Source: Dickeya zeae NCPPB 2538
GTDB taxonomy: Bacteria; Pseudomonadota; Gammaproteobacteria; Enterobacterales; Enterobacteriaceae
Assembly (NCBI RefSeq): GCF_000406165.1
Contig: NZ_CM001977.1
Location: 2,738,964 to 2,802,963 of the forward strand
DNA length: 64,000 nt
Reading direction: 5' to 3'
The translations under genes and the position numbers were made by a program. Under the pieces are notes generated by a model. That model had not been told where the DNA came from and did no database searches. It saw only the letters and a program-made list of their open reading frames with translations. Within the stretch, counting starts at the first letter, position 1. Every line of letters begins with the position of its first letter. Below, piece by piece: positions 26,213-34,730 of this stretch.

Positions 26213-27166
26213 TTAGATCTGATAATCGATCGCCACCTCGTTCTCCTCGGCAAACACCCGTGCTTTTATCTCATCCGGCGTTAGCTCCGGGTTACATAAC
26301 TGAATAAACTTCCACGTGTAGTTGCGCTGCAACTGGCCGCGTTTCAGGCCAAGCCAGACGGTGTTGGCTTCAAACAGGTGGCGGGCATCCAACCGAACCA
26401 GACCGGGGTCACGCGTGGCGTCGAACGACATATCCGCCACAATCCCCACGCCTAACCCCAGTTCAACATAGGTTTTGATCACATCAGAGTCTTGTGCGCT
26501 GATAGAAATATGCGGTGTCAGGCCCGCAGCAGTGAACGCCCGGTCAATGCGTGAGCGGCCGGTAATGCCCTGACGATAGGTAATTAACGGTACTGCGCTC
26601 AGTTTGTCGAGCGTTATGACCGGCTCTTGCGCCAGTGCATGCCCTTCCGGCAACAGAATAGCGTGATGCCAGCGGTACCAGGGAAATGCGGCCAGTGAGG
26701 TAACATTGATCAGTTGTTCAGTGGCGATCCCGATATCCGCTTCACCGGATTCCAGCATCGCGACGATCTCATCCGGCGTTCCCTGATTCAGCACCACTTG
26801 AACCTGCGGATAAAGCGCGCGGAATGCTTTGATGACCCCCGGCAGGCTGTAGCGCGCCTGAGTATGGGTTGTGGCGATAACCAGTTGCCCGACATCGTTA
26901 TCGCTAAAAAGGTTCGCCAACCGCCGGATATGGTTGGCATCGTTAAGGATACGCTCGGCCATCACCAGCAGCTCTTTACCCGGTTCCGTCATCCCCAGTA
27001 AGCGTTTACCGCGACGGATAAATATCTCAATCCCCAGTTCTTCTTCCAGTTCGCGAATGTGACGACTTACTCCAGACTGGGAGGTGAACAGGGTATTGGC
27101 AACCTCGGTCAGGTTATAGTTGCATCGCGCCGATTCGCGGATGATCTTCAATTGTTGAAAGTTCAC
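26213..27166 (-). CDS. cbl: LysR-family sulfur regulator Cbl
   Basis: CysB-like regulator of 317 residues, which in enterobacteria activates genes for use of organosulfur compounds when sulfate is scarce. It matches E. coli Cbl from the first residues (NFQQLKIIRE, then YNLTEVANTLFTSQSGVSRH for the helix-turn-helix) to the last (EVAIDYQI). The effector domain includes PLITYRQGITGRSRID and SAQDSDVIKTYVELGLGVG. The start chosen is GTG at 27166 behind AAGGACAAGG, which gives the conserved N-terminus; an ATG 11 codons upstream would add residues not found in the family. No sulfonate genes are next to it in this window. Confidence 0.9.
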   Translation of the reverse strand: MNFQQLKIIRESARCNYNLTEVANTLFTSQSGVSRHIRELEEELGIEIFIRRGKRLLGMTEPGKELLVMAERILNDANHIRRLANLFSDNDVGQLVIATTHTQARYSLPGVIKAFRALYPQVQVVLNQGTPDEIVAMLESGEADIGIATEQLINVTSLAAFPWYRWHHAILLPEGHALAQEPVITLDKLSAVPLITYRQGITGRSRIDRAFTAAGLTPHISISAQDSDVIKTYVELGLGVGIVADMSFDATRDPGLVRLDARHLFEANTVWLGLKRGQLQRNYTWKFIQLCNPELTPDEIKARVFAEENEVAIDYQI

Positions 27167-27465
27167 GCCTTGTCCTTTGTCTGTCATTCTCGTTATCACT
27201 ATTCATACGAAGTATTGTTATTCCATACAAATAAGGAAAAATTACTATTTATAATTTTTTGAGATATAACAGCACGCATGATTCCCCTTTCTACTCGACA
27301 GGAAAAAAGTGTTGTAAACGAAAGCATGGTGAATTAAGACGCCAAAACTACACAGTAAAACCCACACAATTTGTAATCTGTCATCGTGGTGGCATTCTCG
27401 CCAACCTTTACTAAGCTTATGCCGAGTTATCTCTTACTTTACGCTTATTTAACTAAGGCGGCTTT

Positions 27466-28260
27466 ATGTTACCGAGGGTTCATTTAGTTAATTCATCGCA
27501 AGGAAGTTTTTTAACACTAGGCCAGGATCTGATAACACAACATCTCACAACCAAGGATGAATGGGAAAAATGGTTATATCTCGTCACTAATGAATTTACC
27601 TCGGAATTCGATTCCCCGGTTATTTTTGACATTGGTGCTAATCTGGGTGCTTATACCGTACCGGTCGCAAACGAAATAGAGAAACAAGGTGGCGTTGTTT
27701 ATTCGTTCGAACCGCAGAAATTTGTGTATTACCAGCTATGCGGCAACATCTTCTTAAACCGGCTGAGTAACGTCACTGCGCTCAATAAGGCCGTTGGCAG
27801 TGAGGATGGAGTCATTGAAATCCCTATTCCTGATTACCAGAAAATGGCCAATGCCGGTGCATTTTCAATGGTGGATGAGTATAGAAAGCGTAATGGCATA
27901 AGCGGATGCATGTCGAAAGAAACGCATTTCGTGCAGGTCATCAAGCTCGACGATCTTCTGTTTAACGAAAAAACTCGTTTTGTAAAAATAGACGTAGAAG
28001 GTCTGGAATTAGACGTACTAAAAGGTGCTGTCGGTTTTCTGGAGCATAACAATTTTCCGCCCTTCTCATTTGAAGCCTGGAATACCCATTGGTTCGCCGA
28101 GAAAAAACAAGAACTGTTATCATTTATAATACATATGGGCTACACCATAGAGCACATTTATAACGATGACTATATTGCGCATCACCCCAAAAATGATGCA
28201 AAAGTAGATTTTAATCGGGATAGCAACAGAACATTACAGTCCGTATGTCGAGCTAAATAA
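27466..28260 (+). CDS. FkbM-family SAM-dependent methyltransferase
   Basis: Methyltransferase of 264 residues. The SAM-binding motif VIFDIGANLGAYT is near residue 54, with SFEPQ near residue 84 and FVKIDVEGLELDVLKGA near residue 172, the usual FkbM signature. Such enzymes O-methylate sugars, peptides or polyketides. It is a lone gene between cbl and the hydrogenase region, with no glycan or antibiotic genes around it, so the acceptor cannot be inferred. It is somewhat more AT-rich than the neighbours, which suggests acquisition. Confidence 0.82.
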   Translation: MLPRVHLVNSSQGSFLTLGQDLITQHLTTKDEWEKWLYLVTNEFTSEFDSPVIFDIGANLGAYTVPVANEIEKQGGVVYSFEPQKFVYYQLCGNIFLNRLSNVTALNKAVGSEDGVIEIPIPDYQKMANAGAFSMVDEYRKRNGISGCMSKETHFVQVIKLDDLLFNEKTRFVKIDVEGLELDVLKGAVGFLEHNNFPPFSFEAWNTHWFAEKKQELLSFIIHMGYTIEHIYNDDYIAHHPKNDAKVDFNRDSNRTLQSVCRAK

Positions 28261-28270
28261 GCAAGATGTC

Positions 28271-28296
28271 AGAGCCATAATGTCAGTTATGGCTCT
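28271..28296. terminator. Convergent hairpin between the FkbM and hypC genes
   Basis: Perfect ten-base stem AGAGCCATAA/TTATGGCTCT around a six-base loop, placed between two convergent stops. No strong T run is seen on either strand, so efficiency is uncertain. Confidence 0.55.
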
Positions 28297-28302
28297 ACTC
28301 CT

Positions 28303-28581
28303 TCAAATCGATCGGGTCAAAAAATCGCTCACATCTGACTCGACTTCTTCCATCTGCCGCAACGCATCCAGCGTGTCGCGCGCTTCTTGTTCATCCAGCC
28401 GACTCATGGCAAAACCGACGTGTACCAGCACCCACTGGCCTATTAACGTGGCAGGCGATTGCCCCTCGTCCTGCACCAGCGTCACATTCACTTCTCGGCG
28501 CACACCACAAACATCAACCCATGCCAGTTGATGATCCGCTGATGCCCACTCCACCACCTGCCCCGGAATTCCCAGACACAT
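28303..28581 (-). CDS. hypC: Hydrogenase maturation chaperone, HypC/HybG family
   Basis: Small cytosolic chaperone of 92 residues that, with HypD, carries the Fe(CN)2CO unit into the large subunit of NiFe hydrogenases. The invariant N-terminal MCLGIPGQV, with the essential Cys2, is present. VDVCGVRREVNV and LIGQWVLVHVGFAMSRLDEQEA are closest in feel to HybG. The start is ATG at 28581, because Cys2 must follow the initiator; a codon three positions upstream is rejected. It is an orphan: no hypABDE lie in the window. It is divergent from hyfA and has its own sigma-54-type promoter. Confidence 0.9.
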   Translation of the reverse strand: MCLGIPGQVVEWASADHQLAWVDVCGVRREVNVTLVQDEGQSPATLIGQWVLVHVGFAMSRLDEQEARDTLDALRQMEEVESDVSDFLTRSI

Positions 28582-28624
28582 AACACCCATCCTGTTCGTT
28601 AGTCACCTTTCTCCCTGACAGCTT

Positions 28625-28641
28625 AAGCAAATTTGATGCCA
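28625..28641 (-). promoter_or_regulatory. Sigma-54 promoter of hypC
   Basis: The minus strand reads TGGCATCAAATTTGCTT, a GG-N10-GC match to the -24/-12 consensus TGGCAC-N5-TTGC. The predicted transcription start is about 35 bp ahead of the hypC ATG. Confidence 0.75.
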
Positions 28642-28747
28642 GCTGACATGATCCTGCGCAGCCTGGGCGCTGTCGCGAAATCGAACCACTGTCAGTTGTC
28701 TCTCTCCTGGCCGTCAGGCCGCTACACACCGGGCTACTCGTCAAATC

Positions 28748-28850
28748 TGTCGGCAATGACCTTCCTGCCGACGGAGCTAACGCACTGTCGAGGGTGACGA
28801 CAATCGCGTAATGGTTCGTCGAAAAACATCGTCACTAATGTCGAACGACA
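28748..28850. promoter_or_regulatory. Upstream activator sites for the hypC/hyf divergent promoters
   Basis: Three related dyads: TGTCGGCAATGACC (28748-28761), TGTCGAGGGTGACG (28786-28799) and TGTCGAACGACA (28839-28850). They lie 81-183 bp upstream of the hyf -24 element and about 107-225 bp from that of hypC. TGTCGACACTCGACA occurs at a like distance before hydN. They are the likely FhlA-type activator sites. Confidence 0.65.
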
Positions 28851-28930
28851 ATGGTCAGCAGGGATGAAATTCATTCCACACCAATCATAACCACATGATT
28901 ATTAAAATCATTATACCCATATTTTTCTTA

Positions 28931-28947
28931 TGGCATGGAATATGCTT
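28931..28947 (+). promoter_or_regulatory. Sigma-54 promoter of the hyf operon
   Basis: TGGCATGGAATATGCTT, a GG-N10-GC element. The predicted start of transcription is about 30 bp ahead of hyfA. The match to the hydN promoter (TGGCAT and TGCTT in both) supports one activator for both. Confidence 0.78.
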
Positions 28948-28988
28948 GGGGCGAAGTAAACATTTCTATCACCCCGGAGGGTATGGCT

Positions 28989-29615
28989 ATGAACCGCTTC
29001 GTCATTGCGGAGCCAACACGTTGTATCGGATGCAACACTTGCATGGCGGCCTGTACACAAGTGCACCGACAGGCTGGGTTGCAGTCTCATCCGAGACTGA
29101 CCGTTGAGCGTGACGCCGGAGGCACCGCCCCAGTGCTGTGTCGCCATTGTGAAGACGCGCCCTGCGCGAAAGTTTGTCCAGTCAATGCCATCACGCATCA
29201 GGACAACGCCGTGTTGCTGGATGAAAACACCTGTATCGGCTGCAAACTCTGCGCCATCGCCTGCCCGTTTGGTGCTATCACGCCATCTGGCAGCACCCCG
29301 CTGGCGACACCGACGGCGTTTGACCAACACATCCCGCTGACATTGCTGTCCGATGTCCCCGTCAGCTTGCCGTCAGTGCATCCGATGCTGTCGTGGAACG
29401 CCGGGGTTCGCAGCATCGCGGTGAAATGCGACCTGTGTGATTTTCGCGAACAAGGGCCGGAATGCGTACGCGTCTGCCCGACCCACGCGTTGTATCTGGT
29501 AGATGACACCACGCTGGACGATGCTATCGCCGCTAAACGCCGTCAGGCCGCACAATGGCCGCAGGGCAACGTCCCTTTCCCTCCCACAGGGGCTGACAGG
29601 GAGCAAAACCTATGA
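28989..29615 (+). CDS. hyfA: Hydrogenase-4 electron-transfer subunit HyfA
   Basis: Iron-sulfur protein of 208 residues, HycB-like, that passes electrons from formate dehydrogenase H to the hydrogenase. Cysteine motifs for four 4Fe-4S clusters are visible: CIGCNTCMAAC near residue 12, CRHCEDAPCAKVCP near residue 48, CIGCKLCAIACP near residue 81, and CDLCDFREQGPECVRVCP near residue 145. The start at 28989 follows GGAGGG by seven bases; an ATG two codons earlier is too close to the ribosome site. It heads the operon and overlaps hyfB. Confidence 0.93.
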   Translation: MNRFVIAEPTRCIGCNTCMAACTQVHRQAGLQSHPRLTVERDAGGTAPVLCRHCEDAPCAKVCPVNAITHQDNAVLLDENTCIGCKLCAIACPFGAITPSGSTPLATPTAFDQHIPLTLLSDVPVSLPSVHPMLSWNAGVRSIAVKCDLCDFREQGPECVRVCPTHALYLVDDTTLDDAIAAKRRQAAQWPQGNVPFPPTGADREQNL

Positions 29616-31651
29616 TGACCGCATTGCAATTATTCACGCCACTGCAATGGTTGGGGCTGTCGTTGGCGCTGTATCTGGCAGGAGCAGTGCTTTCACTGCT
29701 GTGCTGCCGTCAGGAGTCGCTGGCTATCCGCTTAAGCGGGCTGTGTGCGCTGGCAGGAGGGTGTGCCGGCGTACTGGCCGCCGCCCCGGTACTGCTCGGC
29801 GGCGATGTGCTGACCGCCGTATTCGCCGGGCCGTTTGACGCTTTCGCTCACCTGACGCTGCGCTTTGACACACTCGCGGCGTTTATGACGTTAGTGATTT
29901 CGCTACTGGTAGCGGTATCTGCGTTGTATTCACTGGCCTATCTGGAAGAGTATCGCGGACGCGGTGCCTGGGCGATGGGGTTCTTCATGAACCTGTTTGT
30001 CGCCTCGATGGTCGCGCTGGTGATCGTGGATAACGCGTTCTACTTCATTGTGCTGTTCGAGGTGATGTCGCTCAGCTCCTACTTCCTGGTCATTGCCGAT
30101 CAGGATGACGAAGCCGTCAGCGCCGGGTTGCTCTACTTCCTGATTGCCCACGCCGGTTCCGTGCTGATTATGGCGGCGTTCTTCCTGCTCTATCGCCACA
30201 GCGCCAGCCTCGACTTCGCGGATTTCCGCCACGCGTCGTTGTCGGCTCCTCAGGCTTCCGCGGTATTCCTGCTGGCGTTTTTCGGTTTTGGTGCCAAAGC
30301 CGGGATGCTACCGTTACACGGCTGGCTGCCCCGTGCACACCCGGCCGCCCCATCGCACGCCTCCGCACTCATGTCTGGTGTGATGGTGAAGATCGGGGTG
30401 TTCGGTATCATCAAAGTCGGTATTGATTTACTCGGGGCGACAGAGACCTGGTGGGGCGTCGTCGTGCTGGCATTCGGCGCGGTTTCATCAGTGCTGGGTG
30501 TGCTGTACGCACTGGCCGAACATGACATCAAGCGTCTGCTAGCGTACCACACGGTAGAAAACATCGGCATCATTCTGATGGGCGTCGGCGCCGGCATGAT
30601 CGGTATCGCCACCCATCATCCGCTGCTGGCGTTGCTGGGCCTGCTGGGTGGCTTGTATCACCTGCTCAATCATGCGGTGTTCAAGGGATTGCTGTTCCTC
30701 GGTGCCGGTGCGGTTATCTACCGCGTCCACACCAAAGACATGGAAAAAATGGGCGGACTGGCGCGGTTGATGCCAAAAACCGCACTGGCGTTTCTGGTGG
30801 GTTGTATGGCGATATCCGCCCTGCCGCCTCTCAATGGCTTCGTCAGTGAATGGTTTACCTACCAGTCGCTGTTCACCCTCAGCCATAACGGCGGCATGGG
30901 TCTGCGACTGGTCGCCCCGATTGCCATCGTGATGCTGGCCATCACCGGTGCGCTGGCGGCGATGTGCTTCGTCAAAGTGTATGGCATTAGCTTCTGTGGC
31001 GCACCGCGCAGTGAAAAAGCTTCGCACGCCCGTGAAGTCCCTTGGCCGATGACACTCGCCATGCTGCTGCTGGCACTGCTATGCATCCTGCTTGGCATCG
31101 GTGCCAGTGTGGTGGCACCGGTCATTACCCGTATCGCTGCCGACCTGGCACACACCCCGACGGTCGCCATGGCGCAAGGACTGGGCGTATTCCCCGGCGA
31201 CAGTCAGCAGACCAGCCTCAACACCCCGCTGATCTTCATTCTGCTGCTGGCGCTGCCGTTGTTGCCGCTGATGATTTACAGCCTGCTGCGTGGTTCTCGC
31301 CTCGACTTTCGCCAGAAAGGTACCCCCTGGGCCTGCGGCTATGGCTACGAACAAGCCATGTCAGCGTCTGCCGGTAGCTTTACCCAGCCGTTGCGGGTGA
31401 TGTTCGCCCCACTCTATCGCGTGCGTAAAACCCTCAACCCAGCCCCCGCCATGCAGCAGGCGCTGGAGAAAACCACGCAAGCAGCAGCGCGTGCCGAACC
31501 TGTCTGGGACGATCATGTGGTCATGCCGGTTGTCAGCATCGTGCAACGCATCAGTCGGGCGGTGCAATGGATTCAGCACGGCGATTTTCGGGTGTACTGC
31601 CTGTATGTCGTGGCGGCGCTGGTGGCCCTGCTGCTGGTCACTCTGGTTTAA
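29612..31651 (+). CDS. hyfB: Hydrogenase-4 membrane subunit HyfB
   Basis: Inner-membrane protein of 679 residues of the antiporter-like (NuoL/HycC) family. About fifteen hydrophobic segments; the conserved core has LFEVMSLSSYFLVI, HGWLPRAHPAAPSHASALMSG (helix 7-8 region) and LLAYHTVENIGIILMGVGAG (discontinuous helix with lysine/histidine). It is proposed to take part in proton or sodium translocation. It is the longest of three such subunits here (HyfB, HyfD, HyfF). It overlaps hyfA by four bases. Confidence 0.93.
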   Translation: MMTALQLFTPLQWLGLSLALYLAGAVLSLLCCRQESLAIRLSGLCALAGGCAGVLAAAPVLLGGDVLTAVFAGPFDAFAHLTLRFDTLAAFMTLVISLLVAVSALYSLAYLEEYRGRGAWAMGFFMNLFVASMVALVIVDNAFYFIVLFEVMSLSSYFLVIADQDDEAVSAGLLYFLIAHAGSVLIMAAFFLLYRHSASLDFADFRHASLSAPQASAVFLLAFFGFGAKAGMLPLHGWLPRAHPAAPSHASALMSGVMVKIGVFGIIKVGIDLLGATETWWGVVVLAFGAVSSVLGVLYALAEHDIKRLLAYHTVENIGIILMGVGAGMIGIATHHPLLALLGLLGGLYHLLNHAVFKGLLFLGAGAVIYRVHTKDMEKMGGLARLMPKTALAFLVGCMAISALPPLNGFVSEWFTYQSLFTLSHNGGMGLRLVAPIAIVMLAITGALAAMCFVKVYGISFCGAPRSEKASHAREVPWPMTLAMLLLALLCILLGIGASVVAPVITRIAADLAHTPTVAMAQGLGVFPGDSQQTSLNTPLIFILLLALPLLPLMIYSLLRGSRLDFRQKGTPWACGYGYEQAMSASAGSFTQPLRVMFAPLYRVRKTLNPAPAMQQALEKTTQAAARAEPVWDDHVVMPVVSIVQRISRAVQWIQHGDFRVYCLYVVAALVALLLVTLV

Positions 31652-31662
31652 GGAGACGGAAC

Positions 31663-32610
31663 ATGACTCACGGTTCACTCATATTTCCGCTGCTGTGCGC
31701 GCTGTTGCAAGCCGTACTGCTGATGGCGGTGGCACCGCTGCTGTCCGGTCTGTCGCGTGTGCTGCGCGCCAAAATGCACTCACGACAGGGGCCAGGGCTG
31801 CTGCAGGATTATCGTGACATCGTCAAACTGCTGCGACGCCAGGAAGTGGCACCTCAGCACAGCGGTGGCGTCTTTCGCCTAATGCCATTCATCCTGCTCG
31901 GCACCATGCTGCTGGTGGCAATGACGTTGCCAGCGATGACCGACGCGTCGCCGTTCGGCGCAGCGGGGGATGTCATCACCCTGCTGTACCTGTTTGCGGT
32001 ATTTCGCTTTTTCTTTTCACTGTCTGGTCTCGACTCCGGCAGCACCTTCGCCGGTATCGGTGCCAGCCGCGAGCTGACGCTCGGTATTCTGGTAGAGCCG
32101 ATTCTGATGCTCGCGCTGCTGGTGGTAGCACTGGTGGCCGGTTCCACCAATATCGGCAACATCAGCATCAAACTGGCGAGCGGTCACTGGGTCTCCCCTA
32201 CCGCTACCGTGCTGGCTTTATTGGCCTGTGCGTTCGCCACCTTCATTGAAATGGGCAAAATCCCGTTCGATGTCGCGGAAGCCGAACAGGAACTACAGGA
32301 AGGGCCGCTGACCGAATACGCCGGTGCCGGGCTGGCGCTGGTGAAATGGGGCATCAGCCTCAAACAAGTGGTGGTCGCTACGCTGTTTCTGTCGATTTTC
32401 GTGCCGTTCGGCAAAGCAGAGACGTTGTCTGTCGCCTGCCTGCTGTGGGGTGCGCTGGCGCTGTTCATCAAGCTGGTGGTGGTGTTTGTCATCGCTGCGG
32501 CTATCGAAAACAGCCTGGCGCGCGGGCGCTTCCTGCTGACCGGCCGAGTTACCTGGCTCGGATTCGGTGTCGCGGCGCTGGCGTTCGTTTTCTACCTGAC
32601 TGGATTATAA
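31663..32610 (+). CDS. hyfC: Hydrogenase-4 membrane subunit HyfC
   Basis: Inner-membrane subunit of 315 residues, HycD/NuoH family, which anchors the peripheral arm. Conserved features include RAKMHSRQGPGLLQDYRDIVKLLRR near residue 40, a GASRELTLGILVEP helix and MGKIPFDVAEAEQELQEGPLTEYAG near residue 200, the signature acidic loop. The start at 31663 follows AGGAGACGG; the upstream extension overlaps hyfB and is rejected. Length equals that of E. coli HyfC. Confidence 0.93.
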   Translation: MTHGSLIFPLLCALLQAVLLMAVAPLLSGLSRVLRAKMHSRQGPGLLQDYRDIVKLLRRQEVAPQHSGGVFRLMPFILLGTMLLVAMTLPAMTDASPFGAAGDVITLLYLFAVFRFFFSLSGLDSGSTFAGIGASRELTLGILVEPILMLALLVVALVAGSTNIGNISIKLASGHWVSPTATVLALLACAFATFIEMGKIPFDVAEAEQELQEGPLTEYAGAGLALVKWGISLKQVVVATLFLSIFVPFGKAETLSVACLLWGALALFIKLVVVFVIAAAIENSLARGRFLLTGRVTWLGFGVAALAFVFYLTGL

Positions 32611-32626
32611 GGAGTCGACATCCATC

Positions 32627-34066
32627 ATGGAGAATATTGCTCTTGCCACCCTACTGCTGCCGTTTCTCGGCGCGCTGCTGATAGCGTTTGCACCGCAGCG
32701 CCTGGCCAAAGGGTTATGTACGCTGTTCGCCCTGCTGGCGACGCTCGGTATGGCGCTGCTGGCCTGGCGCTATTTCGATGGCGGAAAAACCGATTTGGTC
32801 GTGCCGCTTTATCGTTACGGTCAGGCAGATTTATTCGGTTTCGTGTTCGACCGCATCAGCCTGTTGATAGGCTTTGCGGTGGTCTCCCTCGGTTTCCTGG
32901 TGAGCCTCTATTCCTGTGGCTACCTGACGCTGGGCAACCGCGAACACCCGCACGATGGCAGCAATCGCTACTACGCGTTTTTGCTGGTATTCATCGGTGC
33001 GATGGCCGGGTTAACACTGTCATCCACCATCCTTGGTCAACTGCTGTTCTTTGAAATTACCGGCGGTTGTTCCTGGGCGTTGATCGGCTACTACCAGAAA
33101 CCGAAGTCACTGCGTTCCGCGCTCAAAGCGCTGCTGGTGACCCACGTCGCTTCTGTGGGCTTGTATCTGGCTGCGGCCTGGCTGTTCGCCACCACCGGTA
33201 CCTTCGCGCTCAGTGCCATCGCGCAACTGGACGACAGCAGCAAAATCATAGTCTTCAGCGGCATTCTGTTCGCCGCCTGGGGTAAATCAGCCCAGTTGCC
33301 ACTGCATGTCTGGTTGCCGGATGCGATGGAAGCGCCGACACCGGTGAGTGCGTATCTACACGCCGCCTCAATGGTGAAAGTCGGCGTGTATATCTTCGCC
33401 CGCGCGATTTTGTCCGCCGTTGAGGTGCCACATGTTATCGGTGTGGTTGGCGTCATCATGGCGACGATCACGCTGGTGTACGGCTTCCTGATGTATCTGC
33501 CGCAAAAAGACATGAAGCGACTGCTGGCGTACTCCACTATCACCCAGCTGGCTTACATTTTCCTGGCGCTGTCGCTGTCCATCTTCGGTTCGCGCATGGC
33601 CTTTGACGCCGGTATGGCCTACATCTTCAACCATGCTTACGCCAAGAGCCTGTTCTTCCTGGTGGCTGGTGCGCTCAGCTACAGCTGTGGTACCCGCATG
33701 CTGCCGCAGTTACGCGGCATGATGGCCCGCCTGCCACTGCTGGGTATCGGCTTTTGTGTCGCGGCGCTGGCGATCACCGGCGTTCCCCCGTTCAACGGCT
33801 TTTTCAGCAAGTTTCCGCTGTTTGCCGCCGGGTTTGCGCTTTCCAACGACATCTGGTGGTTACTGCCGTTGATGATAGTCGTACTGGTGGAGTCGGTCGC
33901 CAGCTTTGCCTGGTTCCTCTACTGGTTTGGTCGCACGGTGCCGGGCGAGCCCTCCGAGGAAGTGGCATCCGCAACGCCAGTGCCGATGTCGATGAACCTG
34001 GTGCTGCTGGTGCTGATAGTGATGTCGCTGTGCTCCAGCGTTATCGCCGCACTCTGGCTGAAATAA
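32627..34066 (+). CDS. hyfD: Hydrogenase-4 membrane subunit HyfD
   Basis: Antiporter-like inner-membrane subunit of 479 residues, specific to hydrogenase-4 compared with hydrogenase-3. It shows LLFFEITGGCSWALIGYYQ, LPLHVWLPDAMEAPTPVSAYLHAASMVK and KDMKRLLAYSTITQLAYIFLAL, the usual NuoL/M/N core. Its presence, with HyfE and HyfF, identifies the complex as Hyf (formate hydrogenlyase-2), with possible greater ion pumping than FHL-1. It follows hyfC after 16 bases. Confidence 0.93.
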   Translation: MENIALATLLLPFLGALLIAFAPQRLAKGLCTLFALLATLGMALLAWRYFDGGKTDLVVPLYRYGQADLFGFVFDRISLLIGFAVVSLGFLVSLYSCGYLTLGNREHPHDGSNRYYAFLLVFIGAMAGLTLSSTILGQLLFFEITGGCSWALIGYYQKPKSLRSALKALLVTHVASVGLYLAAAWLFATTGTFALSAIAQLDDSSKIIVFSGILFAAWGKSAQLPLHVWLPDAMEAPTPVSAYLHAASMVKVGVYIFARAILSAVEVPHVIGVVGVIMATITLVYGFLMYLPQKDMKRLLAYSTITQLAYIFLALSLSIFGSRMAFDAGMAYIFNHAYAKSLFFLVAGALSYSCGTRMLPQLRGMMARLPLLGIGFCVAALAITGVPPFNGFFSKFPLFAAGFALSNDIWWLLPLMIVVLVESVASFAWFLYWFGRTVPGEPSEEVASATPVPMSMNLVLLVLIVMSLCSSVIAALWLK

Positions 34067-34075
34067 GGAACTCCC

Positions 34076-34726
34076 ATGACTGGATCACTTCTCGTCAATA
34101 ATCTGGCAGGTTTGCTGATCATCACCTCGTTGCTGGTGATCGCGGCCAGAAAACCTACGGTGTCCGCCGCGCTGTATGCATTACAGTCGCTGGTGCTGGT
34201 GCTTATCTTTATCTCGCTGGGTGGACTACTCGGCTCGCATGAGCTGTATCTGTGGTCACTGACCGCCTTTATCACCAAGGTGGTGATGGTCCCCGCCATT
34301 ATGAGCTTTGCTTTCTGCCGACTGGCCGACCCGAAAGCCGATGGCGGTGTGATTGGCACCGCCACATTGATACTGATCGCCACCTTGATTGTGCTACTGA
34401 GCTACTTTGCCGTCTCACCGGTGAAACTGCCGATGGTCAATGACCTCAAGCCGGTGCTGGCGGTCTCACTCGGCCACTTCCTGATTGGCCTGCTGTGCAT
34501 CGTCAGCCAGCGCAACATCCTCAAACAGGTGTTTGGTTACTGCTTAATGGAGAACGGCGCTCACCTGACGCTGGCGCTGCTGGCTTACCGCGCGCCTGAA
34601 CTGGTGGAAATCGGCATCGCGACCGACGCTATCTTCGCTGTTATCGTGATGGCGCTGATGGCACGCAAAATCCACCGCACGCTGCACACGCTGGATGTTC
34701 AGCAACTGACTGCGTTGAAAGGATGA
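34076..34726 (+). CDS. hyfE: Hydrogenase-4 membrane subunit HyfE
   Basis: Small inner-membrane subunit of 216 residues with about six or seven hydrophobic helices, the C-terminal half being NuoK-like (QRNILKQVFGYCLMENGAHLTLALLAYRAPELVEIGI). It is specific to hydrogenase-4. It ends four bases before hyfF, and starts nine bases after hyfD. Confidence 0.92.
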   Translation: MTGSLLVNNLAGLLIITSLLVIAARKPTVSAALYALQSLVLVLIFISLGGLLGSHELYLWSLTAFITKVVMVPAIMSFAFCRLADPKADGGVIGTATLILIATLIVLLSYFAVSPVKLPMVNDLKPVLAVSLGHFLIGLLCIVSQRNILKQVFGYCLMENGAHLTLALLAYRAPELVEIGIATDAIFAVIVMALMARKIHRTLHTLDVQQLTALKG

Positions 34727-34730
34727 AACC

